From: Rickettsiales bacterium
GTDB taxonomy: Bacteria; Pseudomonadota; Alphaproteobacteria; Methylaequorales; Methylaequoraceae
Direction: 5' to 3'
Assembly: GCA_002691145.1 (NCBI GenBank)
Contig: NZHE01000014.1
Coordinates: forward strand, 209,830 to 252,503
Length of the DNA: 42,674 nucleotides
The notes below the pieces were generated by a model. That model saw only the letters and a program-made list of their open reading frames with translations. It had not been told where the DNA came from and searched no databases. A program made the position numbers and the translations under genes. Positions 18,445 through 27,594 of the stretch are shown in pieces. Within the stretch, counting starts at the first letter, position 1. Each line of letters begins with the position of its first letter.

Positions 18445-19548
18445 TTAAAAAGCCTTTTCTTTTAAAAAATTATTTAACAATCTATCACTCACAGAATTAC
18501 ATATTACACCATTACCTATGTCTTTAAGAAGAATAAAATTTATTTTATTTTTTTTAACTTTTTTATCAAATTTTAATAAAGGTAAGAATTTTTTTACAGA
18601 CAGTTTAAGTCCAAATTCTCTCACATTCATTTTTAAACTTAGGCTTTTAAAATGTTCTATTATTGAATTAAAACATTTTTCTCTGAGAAAGTTTTTTTCT
18701 ACGGATAGTTTTGAAGCCATCACCATTCCAAGTAAGACAGCTTCACCATGGTTTATTTTTTTTGAATAATTATTTATTTTTTCGATTGCATGTCCAAATG
18801 TGTGTCCAAAATTTAGTAAAGCTCTTACACCCTCCTCTTTTTCATCCCTTTCAACAATCTTAGATTTAATCAAACAACTTTTTTTAATAGAATAAAGACA
18901 GGCGTCATAATTTTTATTTAATATAGATCTGCCATTTTTTTGAAGCCAATAAAAAAATTTTTTATCTTTAATTAATGAATACTTAATAATTTCAGAATAA
19001 CCAGAATTGATTTCTCTTTGATTGAGAGTTTTAAGAGTATTTAAAGACGTAATCACGCACTCAGGTTGTTTAAAAGTACCTACTAAATTCTTACCCTGTC
19101 CGGTATTAATAGCGGTTTTACCTCCTACAGAACTATCTACTTGAGCTAATAAAGTTGTTGGTATTTGAATGAAGGGAACACCCCTTAAAAGAATGCTAGA
19201 TACAAAACCAACTAAATCGCCAATTACCCCCCCGCCTAATGCAATTAAAAGACAATTTCTATCGACTTTGAACTTTAAAATTTTATCAACTAAAAATTTT
19301 AGATAGAAAAAACTTTTTGTTTTTTCACCTGAAGGTAGTGAGATTATTTCTATATAATTAAAATACTTGGCGAGAGATTTTTTCGTATCTTTTGCGTATA
19401 TTTTAGATACATTTTTATCTGATATAACTATAACTTTACTAAAATTTCCAAAATCATTAATAATTTTCCCACAATCATAAAGAATTTCCTCGCCAATAAA
19501 TATTGGATACATTCGATTTTTTAATTTTACTAAAATTTTTTCAGTCAT
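18445..19548 (-). CDS. aroB: 3-dehydroquinate synthase
   Basis: A 367-residue NAD-dependent enzyme converting DAHP to 3-dehydroquinate in the shikimate pathway. Diagnostic motifs include SLPSGEKTKSF, the nucleotide-binding ALGGGVIGDLVGFVSS near residue 104, IQIPTTLLAQVDSSVGGKT, and the zinc-binding NFGHTFGHAIE near residue 249. Length fits the family. It overlaps the end of aroK by eight bases, so the two enzymes of aromatic amino-acid synthesis are translationally coupled, a common bacterial arrangement. Confidence 0.97.
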   Translation of the reverse strand: MTEKILVKLKNRMYPIFIGEEILYDCGKIINDFGNFSKVIVISDKNVSKIYAKDTKKSLAKYFNYIEIISLPSGEKTKSFFYLKFLVDKILKFKVDRNCLLIALGGGVIGDLVGFVSSILLRGVPFIQIPTTLLAQVDSSVGGKTAINTGQGKNLVGTFKQPECVITSLNTLKTLNQREINSGYSEIIKYSLIKDKKFFYWLQKNGRSILNKNYDACLYSIKKSCLIKSKIVERDEKEEGVRALLNFGHTFGHAIEKINNYSKKINHGEAVLLGMVMASKLSVEKNFLREKCFNSIIEHFKSLSLKMNVREFGLKLSVKKFLPLLKFDKKVKKNKINFILLKDIGNGVICNSVSDRLLNNFLKEKAF

Positions 19549-20077
19549 TTCTAAATTTTTCTATTTTATAAATTATATCTTTTGTAATTTGAGTTATCAT
19601 ATTTTTGTTTACATCTACATTAAGGTGAGCCAGTTTATAATAGTTTTCTCTTAAATTTATCAATTCTTCTAGTCTTTTTTCAAAATTATAACCATTAAAT
19701 AAAGGTCGCGATTTATGGTTATATTTTAATCTAGCGTAAAGTGTATTATAATTTGCATTTAACCATATAGAAATTGTCGATTCATTAATTTTTTTTCTAA
19801 GATTATTATTTATAAAAGTTCCACCTCCAACTGAAAGAATAACATTTGTTTTGGTTTTTAAGATTCGTGCTAAGATTTTTTCTTCTCCAATGCGAAAGTA
19901 TTTTTCTCCAAATTTATCAAAAATTTCGGCGATGCTATATCCGGCGGCTTTTGAAACTTCTAAATCTAAGTCATAAAACTTTCTTTTTAATTTAAGAGAT
20001 AATGCTTTTCCAATAGTAGTCTTGCCAGATCCCATCATCCCAACTAAAACTATATTTTTATCACTTTTATTTTCCAT
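19541..20077 (-). CDS. aroK: Shikimate kinase
   Basis: A 178-residue P-loop kinase phosphorylating shikimate. Walker A is GMMGSGKTT near residue 13. The shikimate-binding DLD motif (FYDLDLEVSKAAG), the FRIGEEKIL region with its Arg, the SVGGGTF motif near residue 82, and the lid with SRPLF are all present. It is first in the leftward aroK-aroB-CNNM operon. Apart from being AT-rich it is ordinary. Confidence 0.96.
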   Translation of the reverse strand: MENKSDKNIVLVGMMGSGKTTIGKALSLKLKRKFYDLDLEVSKAAGYSIAEIFDKFGEKYFRIGEEKILARILKTKTNVILSVGGGTFINNNLRKKINESTISIWLNANYNTLYARLKYNHKSRPLFNGYNFEKRLEELINLRENYYKLAHLNVDVNKNMITQITKDIIYKIEKFRND

Positions 20078-20191
20078 TTTATGTTTTAAGATTAAATTGC
20101 AATCTAAAAATGAAATTAATCATGTTGATTATGTTATATATTTCAGTTAAAGATTTAATATTTAAAATAACAAAATTAGAAAGATTTTGGA

Positions 20192-20329
20192 ATGAATAAA
20201 ATATTATTGGGTTTTTTAATTTCTTTAATTTCAATTTTTTTATTTTTGATAATTTATATTGGAACCACAGAAGTTATTATTTCACCAAAAGTTATTGAAA
20301 AAGAATTAAATATTGATTATGAGATATAG
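20192..20329 (+). CDS. Small single-pass membrane protein, 45 residues
   Basis: An ORF of 45 codons from ATG at 20192 to TAG at 20327-20329. Residues 4-23 form one strongly hydrophobic segment (ILLGFLISLISIFLFLIIYI), followed by a short polar, probably periplasmic tail containing SPKVIEKE. Its end overlaps the start of the exported orphan by 11 bases, which suggests translational coupling. AGAAAG lies upstream at about 20179-20184 as a weak ribosome-binding site. The gap before it (20078-20191) holds a TAATCA-N3-TGATTA palindrome at 20117-20131 and otherwise nothing clear. I recognise no family. AT-rich DNA can give hydrophobic ORFs by chance, so support comes mainly from the overlap and position. 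Confidence 0.5.
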   Translation: MNKILLGFLISLISIFLFLIIYIGTTEVIISPKVIEKELNIDYEI

Positions 20330-22019
20330 ATTTTTTTTAATTTGTTTTTTAACTATCTTTCCTTTTTTTTTAAAAAGCCAGAATCTTATTGAAAATGAAA
20401 TCCCAAATAAACAAGGTATTATTTTAGAAAAACTAGTTGAAGAAAATGAAAACATTATTCTTTTTTCTGTTGGTTCAAAAAGAAAAGAGTTTGATTATAA
20501 TTTTAAAGAAATATTTAAAAATAAGAATTTTGAGCAGATTAAAAAATTCTTGATTGATTTGCCGATTAACAATGATAATTTAATAGTTCAAAAGCTTGTT
20601 TACAAAATCCTAACCTCAGAATTTTTAATTGAAGATGATAAACTGACGAGGGAGCAGGATTTAGAACTATTTACAATTAAAATTAATAAATTATTTCAGA
20701 CCGCAAGATTTTCAGATATAGATGAAATTTATTCAAAAACTTCTTTAAACTTTGTCAATGAAAATCTAAATCTAAAAAGAATAGAAGGTTATTTTTTAAG
20801 AAATGAATATAAAAATGCTTGTAGTTTACTAAATAAAAAATCTTTTGTTAAATCATACAAGTTTGGGAAATTTGAAATCATTTGTAATATCATTGAGCAA
20901 AAATTCGAAAAGGCTAGATTTAATCTTTCTTTACTTAAAGAAAGAAATGAACCAGGTGATAGCTTATTCATAGATCTTTGTTACAGTATTATAGGTGATC
21001 TTAAAATTTCAAAATCAAAAGTTCTATCTGATAATAAAAATGAGATTGCCTCTTTAAATCCAATATTATTATCATCTTTACAATTAGCAGAAATTTCACC
21101 TAAATTTGAGCACGTTAAAGATACATCACCAAGTATTTTAACCTTCATTCTTTTGAGTCCATCCTCAGATGTTGACATAAAATTATACACCGCAGAACTA
21201 TTAGTTAAGCAAGAAAGAATTGATAAACCAATGTTGGCGGATATTTACCAATTAAGTTCTTTTACGACTGAGGAGCTTGAGAATGCAATTAGAGATTACA
21301 AAAAATTGTCCCCACTTCAATCAAGGTCATTGCTATATCAGTCTTTAATAAGAGAAAATAATAATGAAATAAAATTCGAATTAGCTAAAACTCTTCTTAG
21401 ACAGGCAGATAAAGATGGTCTTTTTACTCATATTGCTTATCTAATAAAAGATTCAATTGATTACAAAAAAATACAAAACCTAAGCGAAAAAGAGGTTCAA
21501 TTAATATTTAAGATTTATTTATCTGTTAAAAAAATTGACGAAGCAGAAATATTTATAAATTCACTGAATGAATCTCAAAACCAAAAAAAATATTTACTCT
21601 TATTAAATTTATTTAAGTTTTTAGATAATGGTATTTTTTTCGATAAGGAAATATTTAATGATTATTTTGACTCGAAAAAAAAAGAAGATGAATTAATTAA
21701 TAAAAAAAATATTTATATAACAATCGTTTCTCAGGTCCTTTTTAAAGAAGAAATTGATTTTTCCACTATATTACTTGATTCAAGTGAAGACATTGATGAA
21801 ATAAAAGTAAATTCTTTAAATATGATTGCTTTAATTGATGTCATTGAAAATAGGAATTATTTTAATTCATTCAGAGTAATTTTTAAAACTTTAAAAGGCA
21901 AAAACTTTGATGAATTAAATATCTTTGAGAAAATACTCATAATAAAAGTTTTATTAAAACTAGACATGAATGATGAATTTAAAATTTTTGCCAAAAATAT
22001 TTTGCTTTCAATATTATGA
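20319..22019 (+). CDS. Exported hypothetical protein, helical-repeat-like, upstream of xerD
   Basis: A 566-residue protein with an N-terminal signal peptide (RYRFFLICFLTIFPFFLKS), so likely periplasmic or membrane-tethered. The rest is rich in Leu, Lys, Glu and short helices without cysteine clusters or recognisable catalytic motifs, which suggests an alpha-solenoid or TPR-like structure. I do not recognise the family. ATG at 20319 is preferred; a TTG two codons earlier is less likely. It overlaps the small membrane ORF before it and xerD after it (ATGA at 22016), so it lies in an operon with xerD. Function unknown. A link to the cell envelope is an inference from the signal peptide. Confidence 0.8.
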   Translation: MRYRFFLICFLTIFPFFLKSQNLIENEIPNKQGIILEKLVEENENIILFSVGSKRKEFDYNFKEIFKNKNFEQIKKFLIDLPINNDNLIVQKLVYKILTSEFLIEDDKLTREQDLELFTIKINKLFQTARFSDIDEIYSKTSLNFVNENLNLKRIEGYFLRNEYKNACSLLNKKSFVKSYKFGKFEIICNIIEQKFEKARFNLSLLKERNEPGDSLFIDLCYSIIGDLKISKSKVLSDNKNEIASLNPILLSSLQLAEISPKFEHVKDTSPSILTFILLSPSSDVDIKLYTAELLVKQERIDKPMLADIYQLSSFTTEELENAIRDYKKLSPLQSRSLLYQSLIRENNNEIKFELAKTLLRQADKDGLFTHIAYLIKDSIDYKKIQNLSEKEVQLIFKIYLSVKKIDEAEIFINSLNESQNQKKYLLLLNLFKFLDNGIFFDKEIFNDYFDSKKKEDELINKKNIYITIVSQVLFKEEIDFSTILLDSSEDIDEIKVNSLNMIALIDVIENRNYFNSFRVIFKTLKGKNFDELNIFEKILIIKVLLKLDMNDEFKIFAKNILLSIL

Positions 22020-22948
22020 GAAAAAAAACTAATTTAATCTTAGAGGAATTCCATGAATTTTTGTTTGCTCAAAAAAATCTATCTGAAAATACATGCAAAT
22101 CTTACATAGGTGATTTAAAAATCTTCTTCCAATTTCTTAATATGAAAAATATTTCTGATATTAACGGTAGTGATCTGAAAAAGTACGTTGATTATTTATC
22201 TTCGAAATTTTCCGTGACCACACACTCCAGAAAACTATCCTCTCTAAAACAATTCTTTTATTTTTTGATGATTGATCAAAAAATAAAGATCAACCCTACA
22301 CTTAATATTGATTTTCCGAAATTAGAGAGGAGTTTACCAAAGGTTTTAAATGAAAAAGAAATAAAACTATTGATTGACTCGACCTATAATGATGTTTCGG
22401 ATTCAGGTATAAGATTCACAGCAATGCTAGAAATTATGTATGCTACTGGAATAAGGGTAACAGAACTTGTAAGCTTGAAAATGAACTATTTCAAAGATGA
22501 TTTTTCTAGTATCTTTATTCTGGGTAAAGGTAAAAAAGAGAGATTTGTTCCTCTTACCCAAACAGCCAAAAATGCAGTTCTGAAATATTTAAAGGTAAGA
22601 AAAAAATTCTTAAAAAAAAGAATAAGTTCTGAAAAAAATCTTTTTTTATTTCCGTCAAACTCTTGTTCAGAACACATAACAAGAAACCGATTTTTTCAAT
22701 TATTGAAAGAGCATGCCAATAAAATTAATTTTTCATTCAAAAATTTATCACCACATGTAATAAGGCATTCTTTTGCATCACACTTACTTGGAAGAGGAGT
22801 TGATTTAAGAACAATTCAAACCTCATTAGGACACTCAGATATTGGAACTACTCAGATATATACACATGTTCAAACAAGTAAATTTAAAAAAATATTAGAG
22901 AAAAAACATCCCTTAAAAAAAAATATTAATAAATTTTCTAAGTTTTAA
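22016..22948 (+). CDS. xerD: Tyrosine recombinase XerD
   Basis: A 310-residue tyrosine recombinase. The catalytic residues are visible: Arg in ATGIRVTEL near residue 147, Lys in GKGKKER, His and Arg in HVIRHSFASH, His in LGHSDIGTT, and the nucleophile Tyr in QIYTHVQ. The N-terminal SAM-like DNA-binding domain has NLSENTCKSYIGDLKIF. With XerC it resolves chromosome dimers at dif during division. XerD rather than XerC is preferred because of its adjacency to the aro genes and accA, but the assignment between the two is not fully certain from motifs. It starts in an ATGA overlap with the exported orphan. Confidence 0.9.
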   Translation: MRKKTNLILEEFHEFLFAQKNLSENTCKSYIGDLKIFFQFLNMKNISDINGSDLKKYVDYLSSKFSVTTHSRKLSSLKQFFYFLMIDQKIKINPTLNIDFPKLERSLPKVLNEKEIKLLIDSTYNDVSDSGIRFTAMLEIMYATGIRVTELVSLKMNYFKDDFSSIFILGKGKKERFVPLTQTAKNAVLKYLKVRKKFLKKRISSEKNLFLFPSNSCSEHITRNRFFQLLKEHANKINFSFKNLSPHVIRHSFASHLLGRGVDLRTIQTSLGHSDIGTTQIYTHVQTSKFKKILEKKHPLKKNINKFSKF

Positions 22949-23021
22949 AATTTTATTAGTTTAAAATTGCCTAAATCTATAGTAAAAGATTTAAACTTAA
23001 CTAAAAAACATAGGATATGAA

Positions 23022-23999
23022 ATGAGTTTTAAAATTATTGAACAAGCGAGACCAAGACTAAACAGAAGTGAATTAGCAGTTCCTGGGAGTAACCCAGCAT
23101 TATTTGAAAAAGCAGCAAAAAGCAAAGTAGATGTTATTTTTCTTGATCTCGAGGATGCAGTAGCTCCTGACGAAAAAGAGCAAGCAAGAAAAAATATTAT
23201 AGAGGGACTTAATGATATCGATTGGAATACAAAGACAATGTCGGTGAGAATAAATGGATTAGACACTCACTACATGTACAAAGATGTTGTAGAATTAATT
23301 GAAAAAGCGCCAGGTAAATTAGATATGATAATGATTCCCAAGGTAGGAACTATTTCAGATGTTTATGCTCTTGATATGTTGTGTACTCAAGTTGAGGACA
23401 ACATGCAACTTGAAAAAAAGCTAGGTTTTGAATTAATAATTGAGACTGCTCTGGGTATGCAAAATGTAAACGAAATTGCGTCATATAATCGAAGATTAGA
23501 ATCATTACATTTTGGAGTTGCAGATTATGCTGCTTCAACGAAGGCTAAAACAACAGTAATTGGAGGTCCAAATCCTAATTACCATGTATTGACTGATATT
23601 GACGGCGACAAAGTTAGGGAAAAACATTGGGGTGACATGTGGCATCATGCTGTTTCCAAAATGGTAATTGCAGCACGAGCAAACGGATTGAGACCCATAG
23701 ATGGACCTTTCGGTGATTTTGGAGATCCAGATGGATATAGGGCTCAAGCAAACAGATCAGCTACACTCGGTTGTGAGGGTAAGTGGGCAATTCACCCAAG
23801 TCAAATAGAGCTTGCAAATGAAGTTATGAGTCCAAGTGAAAAAGAAATTAATCAAGCAAAAAGAATTCTTGAAGCGATGGATGAGGCAAAAAAAGCTGGA
23901 AAAGGAGCTGTATCCCTGGATGGAAGGTTAATTGATATAGCTTCCATTAGACAAGCTGAAGTTTTGGTTGAAAAAGCTAAATTAATACAAGGTAAATAA
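23022..23999 (+). CDS. mcl: L-malyl-CoA / beta-methylmalyl-CoA lyase (HpcH/HpaI-CitE family)
   Basis: A 325-residue lyase closely resembling Rhodobacter Mcl1. Matching features are the early LAVPGSNPALFEKAAKS, DVIFLDLEDAVAPDEKEQAR with the acidic metal-binding residues, SVRINGLDT with the catalytic Arg, IMIPKVG, IETALGMQN, DGPFGDFGDPDG, and GKWAIHPSQIELAN. Mcl1 cleaves malyl-CoA to acetyl-CoA and glyoxylate, and beta-methylmalyl-CoA to propionyl-CoA and glyoxylate. Propionyl-CoA would feed the methylmalonyl-CoA mutase also in this window. An AGGA ribosome-binding site six bases upstream fixes the start. An ATG-AAA-TGA two-codon ORF overlaps it. Malyl-CoA thioesterase paralogues are the main alternative. 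Confidence 0.9.
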   Translation: MSFKIIEQARPRLNRSELAVPGSNPALFEKAAKSKVDVIFLDLEDAVAPDEKEQARKNIIEGLNDIDWNTKTMSVRINGLDTHYMYKDVVELIEKAPGKLDMIMIPKVGTISDVYALDMLCTQVEDNMQLEKKLGFELIIETALGMQNVNEIASYNRRLESLHFGVADYAASTKAKTTVIGGPNPNYHVLTDIDGDKVREKHWGDMWHHAVSKMVIAARANGLRPIDGPFGDFGDPDGYRAQANRSATLGCEGKWAIHPSQIELANEVMSPSEKEINQAKRILEAMDEAKKAGKGAVSLDGRLIDIASIRQAEVLVEKAKLIQGK

Positions 24000-24007
24000 T
24001 TTTCTAA

Positions 24008-24964
24008 ATGCAAAACTTTCTTGATTTTGAGAAACCCTTATTGGACATTAGAACCAAAATAGAGGAGCTCAGGCACCTTAAGGATGATAGTAAGAACATA
24101 GCTAATGAATTGTCCTCACTTCAAGATAAATTTGATAAAATTCTTGAAGATATATATCATAATTTGACTCCTTGGCAAAAGGTAAAAGTTTCGAGACACC
24201 AAGATAGGCCAAAATTTCATGATTATATTAATTATGTTTTTGAAGAATATATTGATTTATCCGGAGACAGGTTATTTGGTGATGATTTTGCATTAAGAGG
24301 AGGCATTGCTAAATTTGAGGGAAAAACCTGTGTTGCTCTTGGTAATGACAAGGGTAATGGAATAGAGTCTAGGGTTAAAAATAATTTTGGCATGTCCAAA
24401 CCAGAAGGTTACAGAAAAGCAATCAGATTAATGAATTTAGCTAACAAATTTAGTTTTCCCGTTGTTACATTTATTGACACACCTGGCGCGTTTCCAGGGG
24501 TAGATGCCGAGGATAGAGGTCAGTCAGAGGCAATAGCTAGTTCAATCAAAAGTTGTCTTAATTTAAAAGTTCCTATCTTTTCTTACATCATTGGTGAAGG
24601 GGGTTCAGGTGGTGCGATAGCACTTGCCACTGGGAATAGAGTAGTAATGTTGGAGCACTCAATATATTCAGTTATTTCACCAGAAGGTTGTGCCTCTATT
24701 TTATGGAGAAATACAGATCTTTCTGAGGATGCAGCAGAATCTCTCAAACTTACAGCTCAAGATTTATTGAGCATGAATGTAATTGATGAGATTATTTCAG
24801 AACCTTTAGGTGGTGCTCATAGAAATGTAAAATTTACTTGTGAATCAGTAAAAAAATCAATTGCTGAATATTTTGAAATGTTTAAAGAAAAATCAAGTGA
24901 TGAAATAATTAAAGAAAGAGAGAAAAAGTATTTAGGAATAGGAAAGAATTTAATAGAAAATTAA
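24008..24964 (+). CDS. accA: Acetyl-CoA carboxylase carboxyltransferase subunit alpha
   Basis: A 318-residue alpha subunit of acetyl-CoA carboxyltransferase, which makes malonyl-CoA for fatty acid synthesis together with AccD. Characteristic segments are LTPWQKVKVSRHQDRPK, LSGDRLFGDD, TFIDTPGAFPGVDAEDRGQSE split around residue 165, GEGGSGGAIALATG and YSVISPEGCASILW. The N-terminal coiled coil (about residues 1-50) is typical. It follows mcl by eight bases and its stop lies one base from the secA stop on the other strand. AccD is not here. Confidence 0.97.
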   Translation: MQNFLDFEKPLLDIRTKIEELRHLKDDSKNIANELSSLQDKFDKILEDIYHNLTPWQKVKVSRHQDRPKFHDYINYVFEEYIDLSGDRLFGDDFALRGGIAKFEGKTCVALGNDKGNGIESRVKNNFGMSKPEGYRKAIRLMNLANKFSFPVVTFIDTPGAFPGVDAEDRGQSEAIASSIKSCLNLKVPIFSYIIGEGGSGGAIALATGNRVVMLEHSIYSVISPEGCASILWRNTDLSEDAAESLKLTAQDLLSMNVIDEIISEPLGGAHRNVKFTCESVKKSIAEYFEMFKEKSSDEIIKEREKKYLGIGKNLIEN

Positions 24965-24965
24965 C

Positions 24966-27521
24966 TTAAAATTTTCCACAACAATTCTTAAACTTTTTCC
25001 CAGAACCACAAGGGCATTTGGCATTTCTTGCGACTTTCGTGAATTTATCTTTTCCATTTATATTTTTATTAGATATACGTTCACTGCCGTAGCTGTTTTT
25101 TGGTTCAGTAGGAAGTTCATTTTTTATTTCAATAAAACTAATTAATCTAGAGAAGTTTTCTTTGATTTTTGACATCATATCTTCAAACATAATGAAAGCT
25201 TCGTGTTTATATTCACTGAGAGGATCCCTCTGTCCATAGGCTCTTAAAGATATCCCTTGTCTGAGGTGATCTAGTGAAAGAAGGTGTTCTCTCCAACTTT
25301 GGTCTATAATTTGTAGAAGAATACTTTTCTCAGCAACTGAAAAAACTTCACTAGTATAATTTGTTTTTTTTATATTTATGTGGTTATCTGAAAGTCCAGT
25401 TACTTCATTTACAATGTCGCTTAGGTTCAAATTTTGATATTTTTTTAAAATAGTCGGTTCAAAGTTTATATTTAAATTTTTCTTACAGTCATTTTTTAAT
25501 TTTTTCTCACTCTGTTCGTCAAAGTTTTCAATGTTATCAACATTTGCCTCAACTAAATTATTTATGTAATCATGACGCATATCAATTAAAAGTTCACTAA
25601 TATCAATATCCATTATTATTTCTTTTCTTTGAGAATATATGATTTTTCTTTGTTCATTCATTACATCGTCAAACTTAAGTAAACTTTTTCTTATCTCAAA
25701 ATTTCTTGCCTCCACTTTTTTTTGAGCCCTTTCTAGGGCTTTACTGATCCATGGGTGTTGAATGGATTCATTCTCTTCTAGTCCTAATTTTTGTAGTACA
25801 GAATCAAGTTTATCTGATCCAAAAATTCTCATTAAATCATCTTCTAAAGATAAAAAGAATTTTGATGACCCAGGGTCACCTTGTCTACCAGCTCGACCTC
25901 TTAGTTGATTATCAATTCTTCTTGACTCATGTCTTTCGGTTCCAATAATAAATAGACCTCCGGATTTAAGAACATGATTTCTTAAATTATTATCATTACC
26001 ATTACCTATTCCGCCTAACTGGATGTCAGTTCCTCTTCCTGCCATGTTTGTTGCAATAGTAACTTTGCTTGCTAAGCCAGCATTAGATATTATCTCAGCT
26101 TCTTCTTTATGATATTTCGCGTTTAACACTTTATGTTCAATTTTTTCTTTCTTTAAAAGCTTTGATAAAAACTCTGAATTCTCTATTGAAATTGTACCAA
26201 CGAGGCACGGCTGCTTTTTTTTTTGACATTCCTTTATTAATTTAATAATCGAGTTAAATTTCTCTTTTGATGTTCTATAAATTTCGTCTTCAAAATCTTG
26301 CCTTATCATTATTTGATTAGTTGGGACTTCTACAACTTCTAATTTGTATATATCAAAAAATTCTGTAGCTTCCGTTTTAGCAGTACCCGTCATTCCTGAT
26401 AACTTTTTGTATAGTCGAAAATAGTTTTGATAAGTAATGGACGCTAAGGTTTGATTTTCAAGTTGAACTTCAAGATTTTCTTTGGCTTCAAGTGCTTGAT
26501 GTAAACCATCTGAAAATCTTCTTCCCTCCATTGCTCTTCCTGTAAATTCATCAACAATTAAGACCATTCCGTCTTGTACTAAATAATCAACATCTTTTGT
26601 AAATAAAAATCTAGCTTTGAGGGCTTGATTAATGTGGTGGACAATTGAAACATTATTAATATCGTAAAGATTACCTTCTTTGAGTAGCCCCGCATCCTTA
26701 AAAATTGTTTCAACTTTTTCTATAGATTTTTCCTTGATAGACACTGTTTTTGATTTTTCATCTTTTTCACAATCCTCTTCAGATAAGTGTTCAATTATTT
26801 TATCAACCTTTTTGTACAAATCAGATGAAGTTTCTGCTGGCCCGGAAATCACTAGAGGAGTTCTAGCCTCATCAATTAAAATTGAATCTACCTCGTCTAC
26901 AATTGCAAAATTAAAGTCTCGTTGAACAATACCAGTTTTAGAATACTTCATATTATCTCTAAGATAATCAAAGCCAAATTCATTATTTGTTCCATAAGTG
27001 ATATCAGCTTCATATGCAATTTTTCTCTCATCATCATTTAAATCATTTGTTATGTAACCAGTTTTCATTCCAAGTTTTGCAAAAACTTTTCCCATCCACT
27101 CTGCGTCTCTTTTTGCAAGATAATCATTTACAGTAACAATATGCACACTCTTACCGTTTAATGAATTTAAATATGCCGCTAATGTTGCAACTAAAGTTTT
27201 ACCTTCTCCTGTTTTCATTTCAGAAATCATACCTTTATGAAGAATTATTCCACCAATAAGTTGAACATCGAAATGTCTTTGATTTAATGATCTTTTTGCG
27301 GCCTCTCTTACATTTGCAAAAGCCTCGGGTAAAATATCATCTAGCTCTTTTCCATCCTTAATTAAATCTTTAAATTCTCTAGTTTTATCAATAAGTTGCT
27401 CATCCTTTAGTTTTTCAAAATCTTTTTCTAATAGATTTATCTTCTGAACAATAGGATTCAAAGATTTTAATATTCTATCATTAGATGTGCCAAATATTTT
27501 TTTTGTTATTAATTCAAACAT
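24966..27521 (-). CDS. secA: Preprotein translocase ATPase SecA
   Basis: An 851-residue SecA motor that pushes preproteins through SecYEG. The nucleotide-binding domain has MKTGEGKTLVATL (Walker A) near residue 100 and the DEVDSILIDEARTPL Walker B region. The preprotein cross-linking domain and the second motor domain with TNMAGRGTDIQLGG and RGRAGRQGDPGSSKFFLSL follow. The C-terminal zinc tail CPCGSGKKFKNCCG (the SEC-C motif that contacts SecB) is intact. Length is close to E. coli SecA. It is transcribed alone, leftward, and divergent from argJ with a 73-base AT-rich gap. Confidence 0.98.
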   Translation of the reverse strand: MFELITKKIFGTSNDRILKSLNPIVQKINLLEKDFEKLKDEQLIDKTREFKDLIKDGKELDDILPEAFANVREAAKRSLNQRHFDVQLIGGIILHKGMISEMKTGEGKTLVATLAAYLNSLNGKSVHIVTVNDYLAKRDAEWMGKVFAKLGMKTGYITNDLNDDERKIAYEADITYGTNNEFGFDYLRDNMKYSKTGIVQRDFNFAIVDEVDSILIDEARTPLVISGPAETSSDLYKKVDKIIEHLSEEDCEKDEKSKTVSIKEKSIEKVETIFKDAGLLKEGNLYDINNVSIVHHINQALKARFLFTKDVDYLVQDGMVLIVDEFTGRAMEGRRFSDGLHQALEAKENLEVQLENQTLASITYQNYFRLYKKLSGMTGTAKTEATEFFDIYKLEVVEVPTNQIMIRQDFEDEIYRTSKEKFNSIIKLIKECQKKKQPCLVGTISIENSEFLSKLLKKEKIEHKVLNAKYHKEEAEIISNAGLASKVTIATNMAGRGTDIQLGGIGNGNDNNLRNHVLKSGGLFIIGTERHESRRIDNQLRGRAGRQGDPGSSKFFLSLEDDLMRIFGSDKLDSVLQKLGLEENESIQHPWISKALERAQKKVEARNFEIRKSLLKFDDVMNEQRKIIYSQRKEIIMDIDISELLIDMRHDYINNLVEANVDNIENFDEQSEKKLKNDCKKNLNINFEPTILKKYQNLNLSDIVNEVTGLSDNHINIKKTNYTSEVFSVAEKSILLQIIDQSWREHLLSLDHLRQGISLRAYGQRDPLSEYKHEAFIMFEDMMSKIKENFSRLISFIEIKNELPTEPKNSYGSERISNKNINGKDKFTKVARNAKCPCGSGKKFKNCCGKF

Positions 27522-27594
27522 TATAATTTTTCTATATAAATAAATATTTTATAAACTATAAATTAAAAATAAAAAAATTATATAAAAAACTTTT

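Noticed and set aside
20117-20131. TAATCA-N3-TGATTA palindrome as an operator
   Set aside because: Only six bases per arm, one occurrence, and no known regulator beside it; mentioned only in the small-ORF entry.
22958-22997. Inverted repeat AGTTTAAA ... TTTAAACT after xerD as terminator
   Set aside because: The stem is mostly A/T with a 24-base loop and no following T run; such repeats arise easily in AT-rich DNA.
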